The translations under genes were made by a program, and so were the position numbers. Positions 27,082-35,455 of a DNA stretch of 64,000 nucleotides are shown here, piece after piece (position 1 is the stretch's first letter; every line of letters begins with the position of its first letter). Source of the DNA: Clostridia bacterium (GTDB lineage Bacteria; Bacillota; Clostridia; Christensenellales; Aristaeellaceae); assembly GCA_017395065.1 (NCBI GenBank), contig JAFPWH010000015.1, positions 1 through 64,000 of the forward strand, given 5' to 3'. The notes beneath the pieces were generated by a model. It made no database searches. It saw nothing but the letters and a program-made list of their open reading frames with translations, and was not told the DNA's origin.

Positions 27082-27362
27082 CCGTAGCGGCGGCATTCTG
27101 CCGCCATGGGCGAGGCGGATACGCGGGGAAATCCGTATTGAGGCGACAGCAATGCGCATCGTCCGTAGCGGCGGCAATCTGCCGCCATGGGCGAGGCGGA
27201 TACGCGGGGATATTGCGTTTTACGCTGCTTTGGTTCGTATACGCAATACCCATGGCGGCGTAAACGCCGCCGCTACGGTGGTATACGCGGGATATAACGC
27301 TTTATGTTATGTCGTTTCGCATACGCAATGCCTATGGCGGCAGGTTGCCGCCGCTACGGGGA
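27082..27362. repeat. Palindromic repeat cluster A (4 hairpin copies)
   Basis: Two plus-oriented copies (27082-27127, 27163-27210) start CCGTAGCGGCGGC and contain GGCGGC-x5-GCCGCC palindromes followed by ATGGGCGAGGCGGATACGCGG; two inverted copies (about 27234-27278 and 27318-27359) follow. All four end in a GTATACGC-type motif. The cluster fills the gap between trxA and the convergent lipoprotein gene. No coding frame is supported. Confidence 0.85.
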
Positions 27363-27386
27363 TGTAACAATTCTGTGCCGCTGCAC

Positions 27387-28568
27387 TCACTTCCCGCGCA
27401 GCGCGATCTCTCCGTCGTATGGGCGGTAGGTGTCGGCCCAGTCCGGGGTCGAAAAGTCGCGCCGATTGGTGAAATAGCTGTTTTTTGCCGCGTCGTTGAA
27501 GAAGCGCTGCGCGTAGGAGCAGTCGTCCACGACGACCTTCTTTACCGTGCAGTTGAAAAGGCCCGTATAGATCGTCGCGCTTTCGGAGGTATGGTATATT
27601 TCCGTGACGGATGCGGGGATCGTGACCGAGTCGATGCGCACGACGCCGTTGTCGACCACGTCTCCCCGAAAATCGCCCAGCATGACCTGCGTGCAGCCGT
27701 CCTCGTAGACCACCGTGCGCAGGCTGTAGCAGCCGACAAACCAGCCGCTCTCGTAGTTACCCTGCGAGATCATGCGGTGCTGCGCGCCCTTCGAAATGCT
27801 GACCGAGACCAGGCCGGATTTTGCGAACGCGCCGTAGCGCACGGTGTAAGCGCCGTCCGGTAAAGCGAGTTCCTTGAGCGCCGTCGTTCCGGCAAAGGCG
27901 TATTCGCCGACGTAGGTCAGGCTCTCAGGCAGCGAAACCTCCCGGAGGTTTACGCAGTTTTCAAACGCGCTGTCGCCGACGCTCTCACAGCCTTCGGGCA
28001 GCACCAGGCGCCCGATCACGCGGTTGTTCCTGAGCGCGCCGTTTTGGATCGCGACGACCTTGTGACCGTTGATCGCGTCGGGGATCAGCACGGCGGCCTC
28101 GTTTCCGGTATAGCCGGTGATCTCGGCGTTTCCGTCAAGATTCACGACGTAGCGGAAAAAATCCGCCCGCGTGAAGGGGCTGGCGCTTGCGGCGGGGGCC
28201 GTTTCCGTGGCGTTTTTCACCTGCGGGAAGTCACTGAACCCTTCCGGATAGAAGTCCGCGTCGTTGAGGTACAGGTGGTACGCGCTGTCGGACAGCTTTT
28301 CGCAGGTTCCGTCCATCGTCACGTCCCTTTCGAGCAGGCGGTATTTGAGCTGAATCGTGCCGCCCTCGATCCTGTACGTGCCCTTGCCCGTCCCGAAGGC
28401 GGAGAGCACCTCCACCTTGTCCTTTCCGCTGAACTTCAATACGGCTTGCAGCGGACTTGCGCTTTTGTAGGTGCCCTGCAAAGGCCCCTTTTCCCCGCAC
28501 GCCGCAAGCGCGAAAAGTACGAGCGCAAGCAGGAGCGCAAGGCAGACCGGCTTCAAAAAACGTTTCAT
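27387..28568 (-). CDS. Leucine-rich repeat (LRR_5) lipoprotein
   Basis: The 393-residue protein has a lipobox LFALAAC-GEK (Cys24), so it is predicted to be lipid-anchored outside the membrane. After a small beta domain (about 30-105, lipocalin-like strands with GTYRIEGGTIQL) come BspA-type repeats from about residue 145, e.g. VIPDAINGHKVVAI, CESVGDSAFENCVNLREVSLP and YVGEYAFAGTTALKELALP. Ligand unknown. It lies 41 bases downstream of the zinc-ribbon membrane protein gene on the same strand. Confidence 0.85.
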   Translation of the reverse strand: MKRFLKPVCLALLLALVLFALAACGEKGPLQGTYKSASPLQAVLKFSGKDKVEVLSAFGTGKGTYRIEGGTIQLKYRLLERDVTMDGTCEKLSDSAYHLYLNDADFYPEGFSDFPQVKNATETAPAASASPFTRADFFRYVVNLDGNAEITGYTGNEAAVLIPDAINGHKVVAIQNGALRNNRVIGRLVLPEGCESVGDSAFENCVNLREVSLPESLTYVGEYAFAGTTALKELALPDGAYTVRYGAFAKSGLVSVSISKGAQHRMISQGNYESGWFVGCYSLRTVVYEDGCTQVMLGDFRGDVVDNGVVRIDSVTIPASVTEIYHTSESATIYTGLFNCTVKKVVVDDCSYAQRFFNDAAKNSYFTNRRDFSTPDWADTYRPYDGEIALRGK

Positions 28569-28609
28569 ATCGATACCTTCCTCTGTCGGTTTTTAAACGG
28601 CGCGAAAGC

Positions 28610-29968
28610 CTATTTCAAAGAATAGTAGACCCAGGTCGTGCTGCCGTTGAAATACAGGTCGTAATCGCCCCCGGCAAGGCCCTTGACCGATTCGCTTCTG
28701 CGCTGAAGGCGCGGCTCGACCTCCTTGAAGCAGGACGAAAGCGCATACTTGCTGTTGCTTTTGAGGCGAACCTCGTGCAGCGCTTCGGGGATCGTCGTTT
28801 CCAGCAATTCCTTGATCTTCTTTTGCCTGATCTCGCCGCCGTAGGCCTGGAAGACGCGCAAAAGCAGGTCGGCCATGATGCTGCCGTCCGTCTCGCGGCG
28901 GAATTCGTAATCGTATTCGGCCGGCCATTTTTCGAGCAGGCGTATCTTGGCGGGCACGCAAACGGGCAGCGTCTGCTCGCGGCGCAGCTTTTTGACGAGC
29001 TCCTTTTCCTCGGGCAGTTTGATCTCCCACACGCTTTGCGGGTCCTCGGTGATCTTTCTTATCCTTTCGCTCAGCTGTTCGAGCTGCTTTTCCTTTTCCG
29101 CGAGGGGCTTTTCGAGCGCTTCCGCGTTCGCCTTTGCCTTTTTGACCTTGTGCGCATTCACAAGCGGGCAGATCAGCAGGAAGAAAAAGGCGGTCAGGCC
29201 CACGCTCCAGGTGGTGTACACCGCGGGATCGCGCACGTGATAGTCGTAAAACCGGGGCGAAGTATGGAACCAGTAAAGCAGCGCGATCATCGCGGCCGGC
29301 ACGGCGAGGGCGAAAAAGAGGTATACGCCCGCCTTTTTCTTTTTGACCGCCCTGCCCGCGCTCATTTTCTGCTTGATTTCTTCGATCTCGGCTTCGAGCT
29401 TGCTTTTGCGTTCGGTCTCCTTTTCCAAAAGCGCCTGCTGTTTGGGCGCGAATTCCTTCTTCGCCTCGGAGATGATCCTCTCCGCCTCGGCCTTGAGAGA
29501 AGCGTCGATCACCTGCTTTTTGGCTTTTACGGCCCTTTCGTCTTCGTCCAGTTCCTCGGGCGTAAGGGTCTTCAGGCGGTCGTATTCGGCGTTTGCCTCG
29601 TCCGTGACCATTTTGACGGCTTCCATAAGGTCGCTTTTCTTCTGCGCTTCGGTGATGTCGCCGAAGCCGCTTTCGATGTTGGGGTACTTGCTCTTCAAAT
29701 ACTGCCAGCCCATCTGCTTGCGCATGCCGTCGCTGCGCACGCAGGCGTCGATCTTTGCCTGCGTTTCGTAATCCATGGGCGCGCTCGTGCTGTGTCCGCA
29801 GTCCGGGCACTTGTAGACGGCGGTGTTCTTGCCGGCAAGCCCCGCGACGGCGCCCACGACGCCGAACACGGCGACGCCCGCGGCGGCCTTGCCGTAACTG
29901 AAGCCGCTCTTTTGATTGTCCCTGAACAGGCGGGGACTTCCGCAAACCGGGCAGCGATACACTGACAT
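28610..29968 (-). CDS. Zinc-ribbon, coiled-coil membrane protein of unknown function
   Basis: The 452-residue protein starts with a zinc ribbon built from C6-x2-C9 and CPDC near residue 55, separated by a Gly/Ala hydrophobic stretch (about 24-46). A long charged coiled coil (about 120-205) precedes two membrane segments (about 215-235 and 255-275), a second coiled coil and a C-terminal alpha/beta domain. I do not recognise a family; local function is unknown. The ATG at 29968 is preceded by AGGCCTG-type sequence rather than a strong ribosome site. Twin palindromes about 75-110 bases upstream (30042-30077) may regulate it. Confidence 0.65.
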   Translation of the reverse strand: MSVYRCPVCGSPRLFRDNQKSGFSYGKAAAGVAVFGVVGAVAGLAGKNTAVYKCPDCGHSTSAPMDYETQAKIDACVRSDGMRKQMGWQYLKSKYPNIESGFGDITEAQKKSDLMEAVKMVTDEANAEYDRLKTLTPEELDEDERAVKAKKQVIDASLKAEAERIISEAKKEFAPKQQALLEKETERKSKLEAEIEEIKQKMSAGRAVKKKKAGVYLFFALAVPAAMIALLYWFHTSPRFYDYHVRDPAVYTTWSVGLTAFFFLLICPLVNAHKVKKAKANAEALEKPLAEKEKQLEQLSERIRKITEDPQSVWEIKLPEEKELVKKLRREQTLPVCVPAKIRLLEKWPAEYDYEFRRETDGSIMADLLLRVFQAYGGEIRQKKIKELLETTIPEALHEVRLKSNSKYALSSCFKEVEPRLQRRSESVKGLAGGDYDLYFNGSTTWVYYSLK

Positions 29969-30041
29969 CGTTCAGGCCTCCGATCCGTTTTTGTCATAAA
30001 TATCTCTCGTCTATGATAACCGACACTGCCGCAAAAGTCGT

Positions 30042-30077
30042 GACACGCTCTGTGTCATTTGCGACACGCTCTGTGTC
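30042..30077. promoter_or_regulatory. Twin palindromic operator-like sites
   Basis: GACAC-GCTCT-GTGTC occurs twice, at 30042-30056 and 30063-30077. Centre-to-centre spacing is 21 bases, two helical turns. The sites sit between divergent genes: about 43 bases upstream of the -35 box of the S66 peptidase gene and 74 bases upstream of the zinc-ribbon gene start. Confidence 0.55.
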
Positions 30078-30119
30078 GCCCGGCCGAAACGCGCCTTTTT
30101 GCGCGAAAATACGCCCCGG

Positions 30120-30148
30120 TTGACAGGCGGAGGCTTTGTACCTATAAT
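30120..30148 (+). promoter_or_regulatory. Consensus sigma-A promoter of the S66 peptidase gene
   Basis: TTGACA (30120-30125), 17-base spacer, TATAAT (30143-30148); the gene starts 35 bases later. Confidence 0.85.
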
Positions 30149-30182
30149 AAGGGCGGATGAAAAAGCACAGGAGGGCAGCTTC

Positions 30183-31208
30183 ATGATCAAACCCGCGAAG
30201 CTTCAAAAAGGCGACCTCGTCGCGACGGTCAGCCCTTCCTGGGGCTGCGCCGGCGCAAAGCGCGTGCTCTGGCAATACCGGCTGGGCTGCGAAAGGCTCA
30301 AAGAGTTGGGCCTGCGCGTCGTGCCCGCGCCCAATTCGCTCAGGGGCACCGCCTATCTGCGCGCGCACCCCGAGGCGCGGGCGGACGACCTTATGTGGGC
30401 GTTTTCGAATAAGGAAGTAAAGGCCGTCGTCGCCAACATCGGCGGAAACGACTGCGAAAAGCTCCTGCCCTTCCTGTCGCCGGAGACGATCAGAAAAAAC
30501 CCCAAGATCCTGTGCGGCTATTCGGACGTGCTCGCCCTGCACCTGTACTGCTTCCGGCTCGGCCTTTGCACGTTTTACGGCGACAACCTGCTTACGAACA
30601 TCGCGGAAAACGGCGCCTGGCATCCCTACAGCCGCTTCTGGTTCGAAAAGACCTTTTTCGACGAAGCCCCGCCCGGGCGCGTGACGCCTTCGGCCGACTG
30701 GTCGTACGATCCCTCCTCCCGCGTGGACAAAACGCGCCGGAAAACCTACGTCCCAAACCCGGGCTGTATGCGCGTGCAGGGCAGCGGCAGGGTGCAGGGC
30801 CGGCTTTTCGGCGGACACGGAGACCTGCGCACGCTCAGAATGCCGGACGGAAGCCCCATGGTCCGAAGGGAAGATTTTGAAGACGCCATCCTGTTTTTCG
30901 AGGACATTCCGGAGCTCTGCGACGAAAAATACATGGCCGATTTCTTCGACTGGCTGGGCCAAAGCGGGTTTTTGCGGCCGCTCAAGGGCGTCGTCATCGG
31001 CAAAATGAGGACGCCGGGCAGCTTTCGCCCCTACGCGGACGCGCTCCGCAGCGTCGTAAGCGGCAAATACGGCCTGCGCGATCTCCCGATCGTAAGCGGC
31101 CTGAATTTCGGCCACACGTCCCCGATCTGCGTCCTCCCCTACGGCGTCAAAGCCGAACTGGACGCGGACGCACTGCAATTCACGATTTCAGAGAGCGGGG
31201 TCGTGTGA
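30183..31208 (+). CDS. S66-family serine peptidase (LD-carboxypeptidase / MccF-like)
   Basis: The 341-residue protein has the S66 features: an N-terminal KLQKGDLVATVSPS strand, the nucleophile elbow LCGYSDVLAL (Ser about 116), the Glu region LFFEDIPELCDEKY and the His in GLNFGHTSP (about 308). Known members trim tetrapeptide stems of peptidoglycan (LdcA) or inactivate microcin C (MccF); the insert length here is nearer MccF-type proteins but I cannot choose. Cytoplasmic, no signal peptide. Start ATG 30183 with GGAGG upstream, and own promoter and terminator. Confidence 0.87.
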   Translation: MIKPAKLQKGDLVATVSPSWGCAGAKRVLWQYRLGCERLKELGLRVVPAPNSLRGTAYLRAHPEARADDLMWAFSNKEVKAVVANIGGNDCEKLLPFLSPETIRKNPKILCGYSDVLALHLYCFRLGLCTFYGDNLLTNIAENGAWHPYSRFWFEKTFFDEAPPGRVTPSADWSYDPSSRVDKTRRKTYVPNPGCMRVQGSGRVQGRLFGGHGDLRTLRMPDGSPMVRREDFEDAILFFEDIPELCDEKYMADFFDWLGQSGFLRPLKGVVIGKMRTPGSFRPYADALRSVVSGKYGLRDLPIVSGLNFGHTSPICVLPYGVKAELDADALQFTISESGVV

Positions 31209-31250
31209 GGAAGCCCGGGAGAGCGATGCCCGCATTTGCGTAAAGAGCAG

Positions 31251-31287
31251 AAAAACCTCCGACCGCCCTTTTCCGGTCAGAGGTTTT
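31251..31287. terminator. Bidirectional terminator
   Basis: AAAACCTC-CGACCG pairs with CGGTC-GAGGTTTT between the convergent S66 gene and the anti-sigma gene. T-tracts are present on both strands. Confidence 0.8.
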
Positions 31288-31306
31288 CCCTTTCATAAAC
31301 CGGGCT

Positions 31307-32398
31307 TTACCAATCGCCGTTCATCTGCAGATCGATCAGGGTGACGCCGCTGAGTTCGTAGTCGTACAGGTCGAAATGGAGCCATACTCTGTCGGAGTAG
31401 CCCTTGAACTCGATCGTCATGGCTTCGTAGCCCACGTTGTCTGCGTACCGTACGGTTACGGCGGATAATTCCTTTTTCGCAGAATTCAGATCGCTGTGGA
31501 GCCCGTACTTTCCGCTATGCGCAGAGAAGCTTTCCTGAACGGACGAGGTCAGCTTTGAAAGCAAATCCGTGCGGCAGAGCTTTTCGACCTCGGCGATGCA
31601 TTCGGAAACGTGGTTTTCTTCTATGCACCCTTCAACGATCTTATAGGCGATCTCGGTATCCGCGAAGTTCAGTGCCAGCGTCCAGTCGTTCAGGCTCCCT
31701 GCTTCAAAGGTGACGCTTCCCAATTCAATCGCCGAATTTTGCGGATAGAAGCTGCAGCGCACGTCCGGCCCGTTCACGGCGTTCAGTTCGAAGAAGCGCA
31801 CGTTGTAGTGCTGCTTGTAGGCTTCGCTTGCGCCGGGGAAGACCGTATCCAGAATATCCTCTGTCGCTTCCTCGTATCCGTGCAGATCGGCCGCCTTGTC
31901 CGGCAGGCACGTGGGGCAGGGGCGCTTGCCCATGCTCTCCGCCTCGCTTTCGCTCATCGCGGAGGCGTTCTGCATACCGGAACAGTTGGGGTCCGCGTGG
32001 TAATAGACGCCGCGCTGCGTCGCGTATACCGCTTCGCCGCTCATGCAGACGGGGCAGCGCCGTTTGCCTTGTTCGATGGCCTCCGATTCGCTGACGGTCA
32101 CGGCGTTTTGCATGCCCTGGCAGTCGGGTTCGCTGTGGTAGAAGGCGCCGTGCTGCGTAATATACACCGTTTTGACCGAAATATCGGGCGTGGGGGAAGC
32201 CGTGACGGTATTGTCCGGCGCTCCTCCGTTTCCCGCGGCAAAGGCCGCCGCCAGCACGCAGAGCGCAAGGGCTGCCGCGACGCTTGCGATTTTGATCTTG
32301 TTTCTGAGCTTCATCTTTTGTTTCCCCTTTCTGATTCCTTCCCTCATCGCGTCCTCAAAGGACGCGGGCATGCCCGGAAATGCCTTGTCAAGCTTCAT
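31307..32398 (-). CDS. Anti-sigma-type membrane protein with twin Cys-motif repeats
   Basis: The 363-residue protein has a short cytoplasmic head, one membrane segment (about residues 37-57) and a long outside domain. Just outside the membrane two about 45-residue tandem repeats each hold H-x-x-x-x-C, an M-QNA motif and RxCPxC (ending CPVC and CPTC), a likely metal- or redox-binding pattern. The C-terminal half (about 170-363) is a beta-rich domain I do not recognise. The ATG at 32398 overlaps the sigma gene by 11 bases, the classic sigma/anti-sigma arrangement, so it probably holds the sigma factor at the membrane and senses something outside. Confidence 0.72.
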   Translation of the reverse strand: MKLDKAFPGMPASFEDAMREGIRKGKQKMKLRNKIKIASVAAALALCVLAAAFAAGNGGAPDNTVTASPTPDISVKTVYITQHGAFYHSEPDCQGMQNAVTVSESEAIEQGKRRCPVCMSGEAVYATQRGVYYHADPNCSGMQNASAMSESEAESMGKRPCPTCLPDKAADLHGYEEATEDILDTVFPGASEAYKQHYNVRFFELNAVNGPDVRCSFYPQNSAIELGSVTFEAGSLNDWTLALNFADTEIAYKIVEGCIEENHVSECIAEVEKLCRTDLLSKLTSSVQESFSAHSGKYGLHSDLNSAKKELSAVTVRYADNVGYEAMTIEFKGYSDRVWLHFDLYDYELSGVTLIDLQMNGDW

Positions 32399-32879
32399 AC
32401 CCGTCACCTCCAAGCAGCTTTTTCAGTTCCTGACGCGCCTGATGCAGGCGGGATTTTACAAGCTTTTCGCTGATGTCCATGATTTCGGAGATCTCACCTA
32501 TGCTGTACCCGTCCTGATAGTGCAGCACAAGCAAAAGCCTGTATTTGTCCCTGAGCTTTTTGAGCGCGTTTTGCAGATCGATGTCTTCCGGCCTCCGCTC
32601 TTGGGACGCCTCGAGCCCGTCCTCCAGCGGCACCGAACGAAAGCGCTTCCGGCGCCGAAGCTGACTTACGGCGGTGTTGATCAGCAAGCGGACGATCCAC
32701 GCTTCGAAGCTCTCGTAATTCATCAGCTTATCCCTGCTTACCCACGCCCTGGCGAGCGCGTCCTGTACCGCGTCTGCACAGTCGGCGTCGTTCCACAGTA
32801 TGGAATACGCCACGCAGTACAATTTGCGGCTGAGCGGCATGACCCGCCCGGTAAACTCCGCTTCGGTCAACTTCTTCAC
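32388..32879 (-). CDS. ECF-type RNA polymerase sigma factor
   Basis: The 163-residue protein has sigma region 2 (DADCADAVQDALARAWVSRDKL ... FEAWIVRLLINTAVSQLRRRKR) and region 4 (LLVLHYQDGYSIGEISEIMDISEKLVKSRLHQARQELKKLL). Region 3 is missing, as in ECF factors. A promoter of ECF type lies directly upstream, so it may drive its own expression. Stop codon overlaps the anti-sigma start. Confidence 0.93.
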   Translation of the reverse strand: MKKLTEAEFTGRVMPLSRKLYCVAYSILWNDADCADAVQDALARAWVSRDKLMNYESFEAWIVRLLINTAVSQLRRRKRFRSVPLEDGLEASQERRPEDIDLQNALKKLRDKYRLLLVLHYQDGYSIGEISEIMDISEKLVKSRLHQARQELKKLLGGDGYEA

Positions 32880-32897
32880 CTCGCTTTCATAAATAAA

Positions 32898-32924
32898 GAC
32901 GCCCGGGAAGGGCGGATGGTTGAA
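32898..32924 (-). promoter_or_regulatory. ECF-type promoter of the sigma gene
   Basis: On the minus strand CAACC and CGTC are 16 bases apart (AACC at 32921-32918, CGTC at 32901-32898), the usual layout of ECF promoters, ending 18 bases before the sigma start codon. Bases 32925-33049 hold no gene. Confidence 0.5.
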
Positions 32925-33049
32925 TCCGCGTTGGAAAATTTTGAGATTTTACATTTCTCGTCAAAAAGTGCAGCCGTGCAGTAAAACGTCTTTCGGAAAC
33001 GAAACCGCACAGAACCTACCGTTACCCACCCGTTCCGTCGATCCAAAAC

Positions 33050-33080
33050 GAAAAAACCCCGGGCAAAACGCCCGGAGCCG
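33050..33080 (-). terminator. Terminator of the second sigma/anti-sigma operon
   Basis: On the minus strand CCGGGC-GTTTT-GCCCGG is followed by GGTTTTTT. A near-copy with its flanks occurs at 35228-35265. Confidence 0.75.
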
Positions 33081-33181
33081 TCCTGATTTCAGCCTGTCGA
33101 CCTTGTGCCCTGCTCCCGAACGCTTCGTTCCTGTTCATCGCCGCCTTCCGAAGCAGGGTTACAACACAGTAATACTGAGCG

Positions 33182-34357
33182 CTATTGCGTCAAGACGCAC
33201 TTTACCTTTCCGTAAGAGCTGTCGTCACCCCAGGAAATCGCCTCAAGATACAGGTATTCCGGCAGCTCTTCCATCGGTTCCAGTTCCATTTTGAGCCTGT
33301 AGGTACCGTCCTCCAAGCGTATTGTCTCAGAATCTCCATCCGGTATTGCAGTACCATCTGGTTTGGAAATACTCCAGTACAGATCGGACATTCCGGGCTG
33401 TGCATTGTTATCGGCAAATATCAAGGTCAAATAACCGCACACCGGCGTGAAGTAAACATCGCCTTTTATGATCTCACAGCCTTTCAGCGTGCTCTCGCTG
33501 GATATAAGATCCGCACGGAGAGTCGCGCCAACGCGTTTCAAAACGAATTGTATTTCGGCCGTTTCACGCTTTTGACTGTAATCTCCGTTTAACGCATACA
33601 CACACTTCACCCGGAAACTAATATCGCCTTCGATCGTTTCTTCACTAAAACCACGGCCCATGATTAGTACACTGCCATCTGGTTGCTTTTCGCCTTTCCA
33701 CGCGTCCAGAAAATCGTTGCCGTCATCCATTGCGCAGGAAGCATGTACGCAGATATACTCACGCCCGTCCTTGCGCGTAAAGATACGGTCGGTCGCATCA
33801 GCGTAATAAAGAATTCCATCCTTCTCATAAGTTGGCCGAACATAGACTGTACCGTCCGTAAGCGGGAATTCAAGCTGAGCGTTCGGCCCCACCGGGCGAG
33901 GAACCTCTGTCATATCGTAATCCTCTTGGGGATAATCCAGTTCCTGCGGAGCTTCCAATACATATCTGTCACTCTGCAGCGATTCTATTCTGAACAGTAC
34001 AGATGCGCCGCGCCCGTCATAAACTGCTTCTTCCACACTGATACGTACATACTCATCCTGCACGGAGCCGATATGCGTCTCAACGATCTCTTCAGCGCCG
34101 TCGAGCGGTTTTACCCAAGAGAACCTCAGCAGATTGATGCCTAAGTTTATCCCCAAAGCCTCGGCAACAGCCACTGTCACCAGTGCTGCCATGAGCATTA
34201 TCGCGGCAATAAGGGCAATGGATACTTTCCTCTTTTCCATTCTTACTCCTTTCTCTGAAGAAATGATGCGCCGACAGAGATCGGGGTCGGGACGAATGCC
34301 TGAAAGGCTTCTGTCAACAGAGGATGCGAATTCTCCCCGGGTGATCTTTTTATTCAT
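33182..34357 (-). CDS. Anti-sigma factor, DUF4179-type
   Basis: The 391-residue protein has a cytoplasmic head of about 45 residues (ITRGEFASSVDRSLSGIRPDPDLCRRI), a membrane segment (about 46-68) and an outside domain with the DUF4179 phrase VRISVEEAVYDGRGASVLFRIESL. The pattern matches the paralogue at 35791 (VRVSVNEAIYDEAGESYALYWTVENL). The ATG at 34357 lies 8 bases inside the upstream sigma gene, with GGGAGGG upstream. It should bind and hold the sigma factor of 34350-34874. Confidence 0.83.
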   Translation of the reverse strand: MNKKITRGEFASSVDRSLSGIRPDPDLCRRIISSEKGVRMEKRKVSIALIAAIMLMAALVTVAVAEALGINLGINLLRFSWVKPLDGAEEIVETHIGSVQDEYVRISVEEAVYDGRGASVLFRIESLQSDRYVLEAPQELDYPQEDYDMTEVPRPVGPNAQLEFPLTDGTVYVRPTYEKDGILYYADATDRIFTRKDGREYICVHASCAMDDGNDFLDAWKGEKQPDGSVLIMGRGFSEETIEGDISFRVKCVYALNGDYSQKRETAEIQFVLKRVGATLRADLISSESTLKGCEIIKGDVYFTPVCGYLTLIFADNNAQPGMSDLYWSISKPDGTAIPDGDSETIRLEDGTYRLKMELEPMEELPEYLYLEAISWGDDSSYGKVKCVLTQ

Positions 34358-34874
34358 CAAGTTCCCTCCCATCCAACAGAGCCTTCAGTTTTTCGCGTCC
34401 CCGTTTCAGCCTTCCCGATACAGAGGACTGTGCGATTCCCAAGCTCCCGGCTATTTCTTCAACCTTCATACCCTGATAGTAGTATAGGAGAATCACTTCC
34501 CGCAGTTTGAGCGGCAGCCTGATCAGGGCTGCGATCAACTTATCGTCGTCCTCAGAAGCCGGTTCTGCGCGCTCCGGAAGCATATCCGGCGTCACTTTGC
34601 GATTGATCAATCGAAACCAATGCGAATGGTTGATGTCATAGCATGTGTTCATTGCTATTCTCATGATCCAGGTTTTTTCAGAACATTCGCCTCTGAACGA
34701 ATCCATCGTCTTATATACCTTAAGAAAAGTCTCTTGCAAAGCGTCCTCCGCCAGAGTCCTGTCACAAAGGTACAGATAGCATAATCGCAAGGTGGATTGC
34801 TGCCACCGTGTCATGAGCAGTTCGAACTTCTGTTCACGATTCAGAGCATTGTTTGAGCTCAAAACATTGCTCAC
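34350..34874 (-). CDS. ECF-type RNA polymerase sigma factor
   Basis: The 174-residue protein has region 2 (LCYLYLCDRTLAEDALQETFLKVYKTMDSFRGECSEKTWIMRIAMNTCYD) and region 4 (VILLYYYQGMKVEEIAGSLGIAQSSVSGRLKRGREKLKALL). The GTG at 34874 was chosen because GGAGATG lies ten bases upstream; an ATG at 34916 gives a 14-residue extension without a ribosome site. It is the closest paralogue of the broken sigma gene at 35456. Confidence 0.9.
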   Translation of the reverse strand: MSNVLSSNNALNREQKFELLMTRWQQSTLRLCYLYLCDRTLAEDALQETFLKVYKTMDSFRGECSEKTWIMRIAMNTCYDINHSHWFRLINRKVTPDMLPERAEPASEDDDKLIAALIRLPLKLREVILLYYYQGMKVEEIAGSLGIAQSSVSGRLKRGREKLKALLDGRELDE

Positions 34875-34969
34875 AGGTCGATCATCTCCTTCACCGGTAT
34901 AGACTGGACAACCCATGAAAATATCGTATCCGTCGTGAATATTCAGAAATTATAATAAAGATTGTGAGG

Positions 34970-35130
34970 GTTCGATCCTGAATAATCGAGCTTCGCATTG
35001 GCCTTGGCATCAGGGACAGACCGGCAGTGATCCATCGCTTCATTTTTGTCGACTCTTTGCCGATTGGATCGCTGTTTCTTTCTCCGACAAGCAGTTCCCT
35101 GAGGAACGCGCCTACCTTCGGCAAATCCAT
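34970..35130 (-). pseudogene. Remnant of an XRE-type helix-turn-helix regulator
   Basis: The frame at 35130 opens MDLPKVGAFLREL, the usual start of clostridial XRE regulators (followed in intact genes by RKEKGLTQEQL). Here the helix-turn-helix is scrambled: a shift into the next frame gives RRKKQR... and later a CRSVPD-like end resembling the xGRxxPD motif. No intact domain remains. Homology is by eye and the rest of 34875-35455 holds no other gene. Confidence 0.4.
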
Positions 35131-35227
35131 GTCAGCACCTCTTTGCGAATAACATTATACGGAAAACCGCAGGATTGTACAGGACAGAAAACGAGTAAAA
35201 TGTCATTTTCAGCAGATTACGCGCTCC

Positions 35228-35265
35228 AAAACGAAAAAAAGCCCGGGCAAAACGCCCGGCGCCGT
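35228..35265 (-). terminator. Orphan terminator, copy of the one at 33050
   Basis: GCCCGGGC-AAAAC-GCCCGG with a T-tract on the minus strand. About 100 bases around it resemble 33040-33140 at roughly three of four positions by eye. No minus-strand gene lies upstream, so it marks a lost or inverted gene. Confidence 0.6.
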
Positions 35266-35455
35266 CATAGTTTAAGCCTGTCAGACCTGTACCTTTCTCC
35301 CGACCCCCTGCCCATCTTCGCCGCCGCGGTCTTGCAGTCCACGCGGCCTGCGAATCCTCAAGTCTTAGCCGCCGTGTCAAAAACATAATTAAATCTATGT
35401 GAAGCCGGACAAAGCTGACGCTACTGTCGTCTAATCAGGTGAAAGGAGGCCAAAG

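Noticed and set aside
34891-35130. Intact 79-residue minus-strand protein
   Set aside because: Only the first 13 residues resemble XRE regulators; the rest runs out of frame into the sigma promoter region, so it is listed as a remnant.
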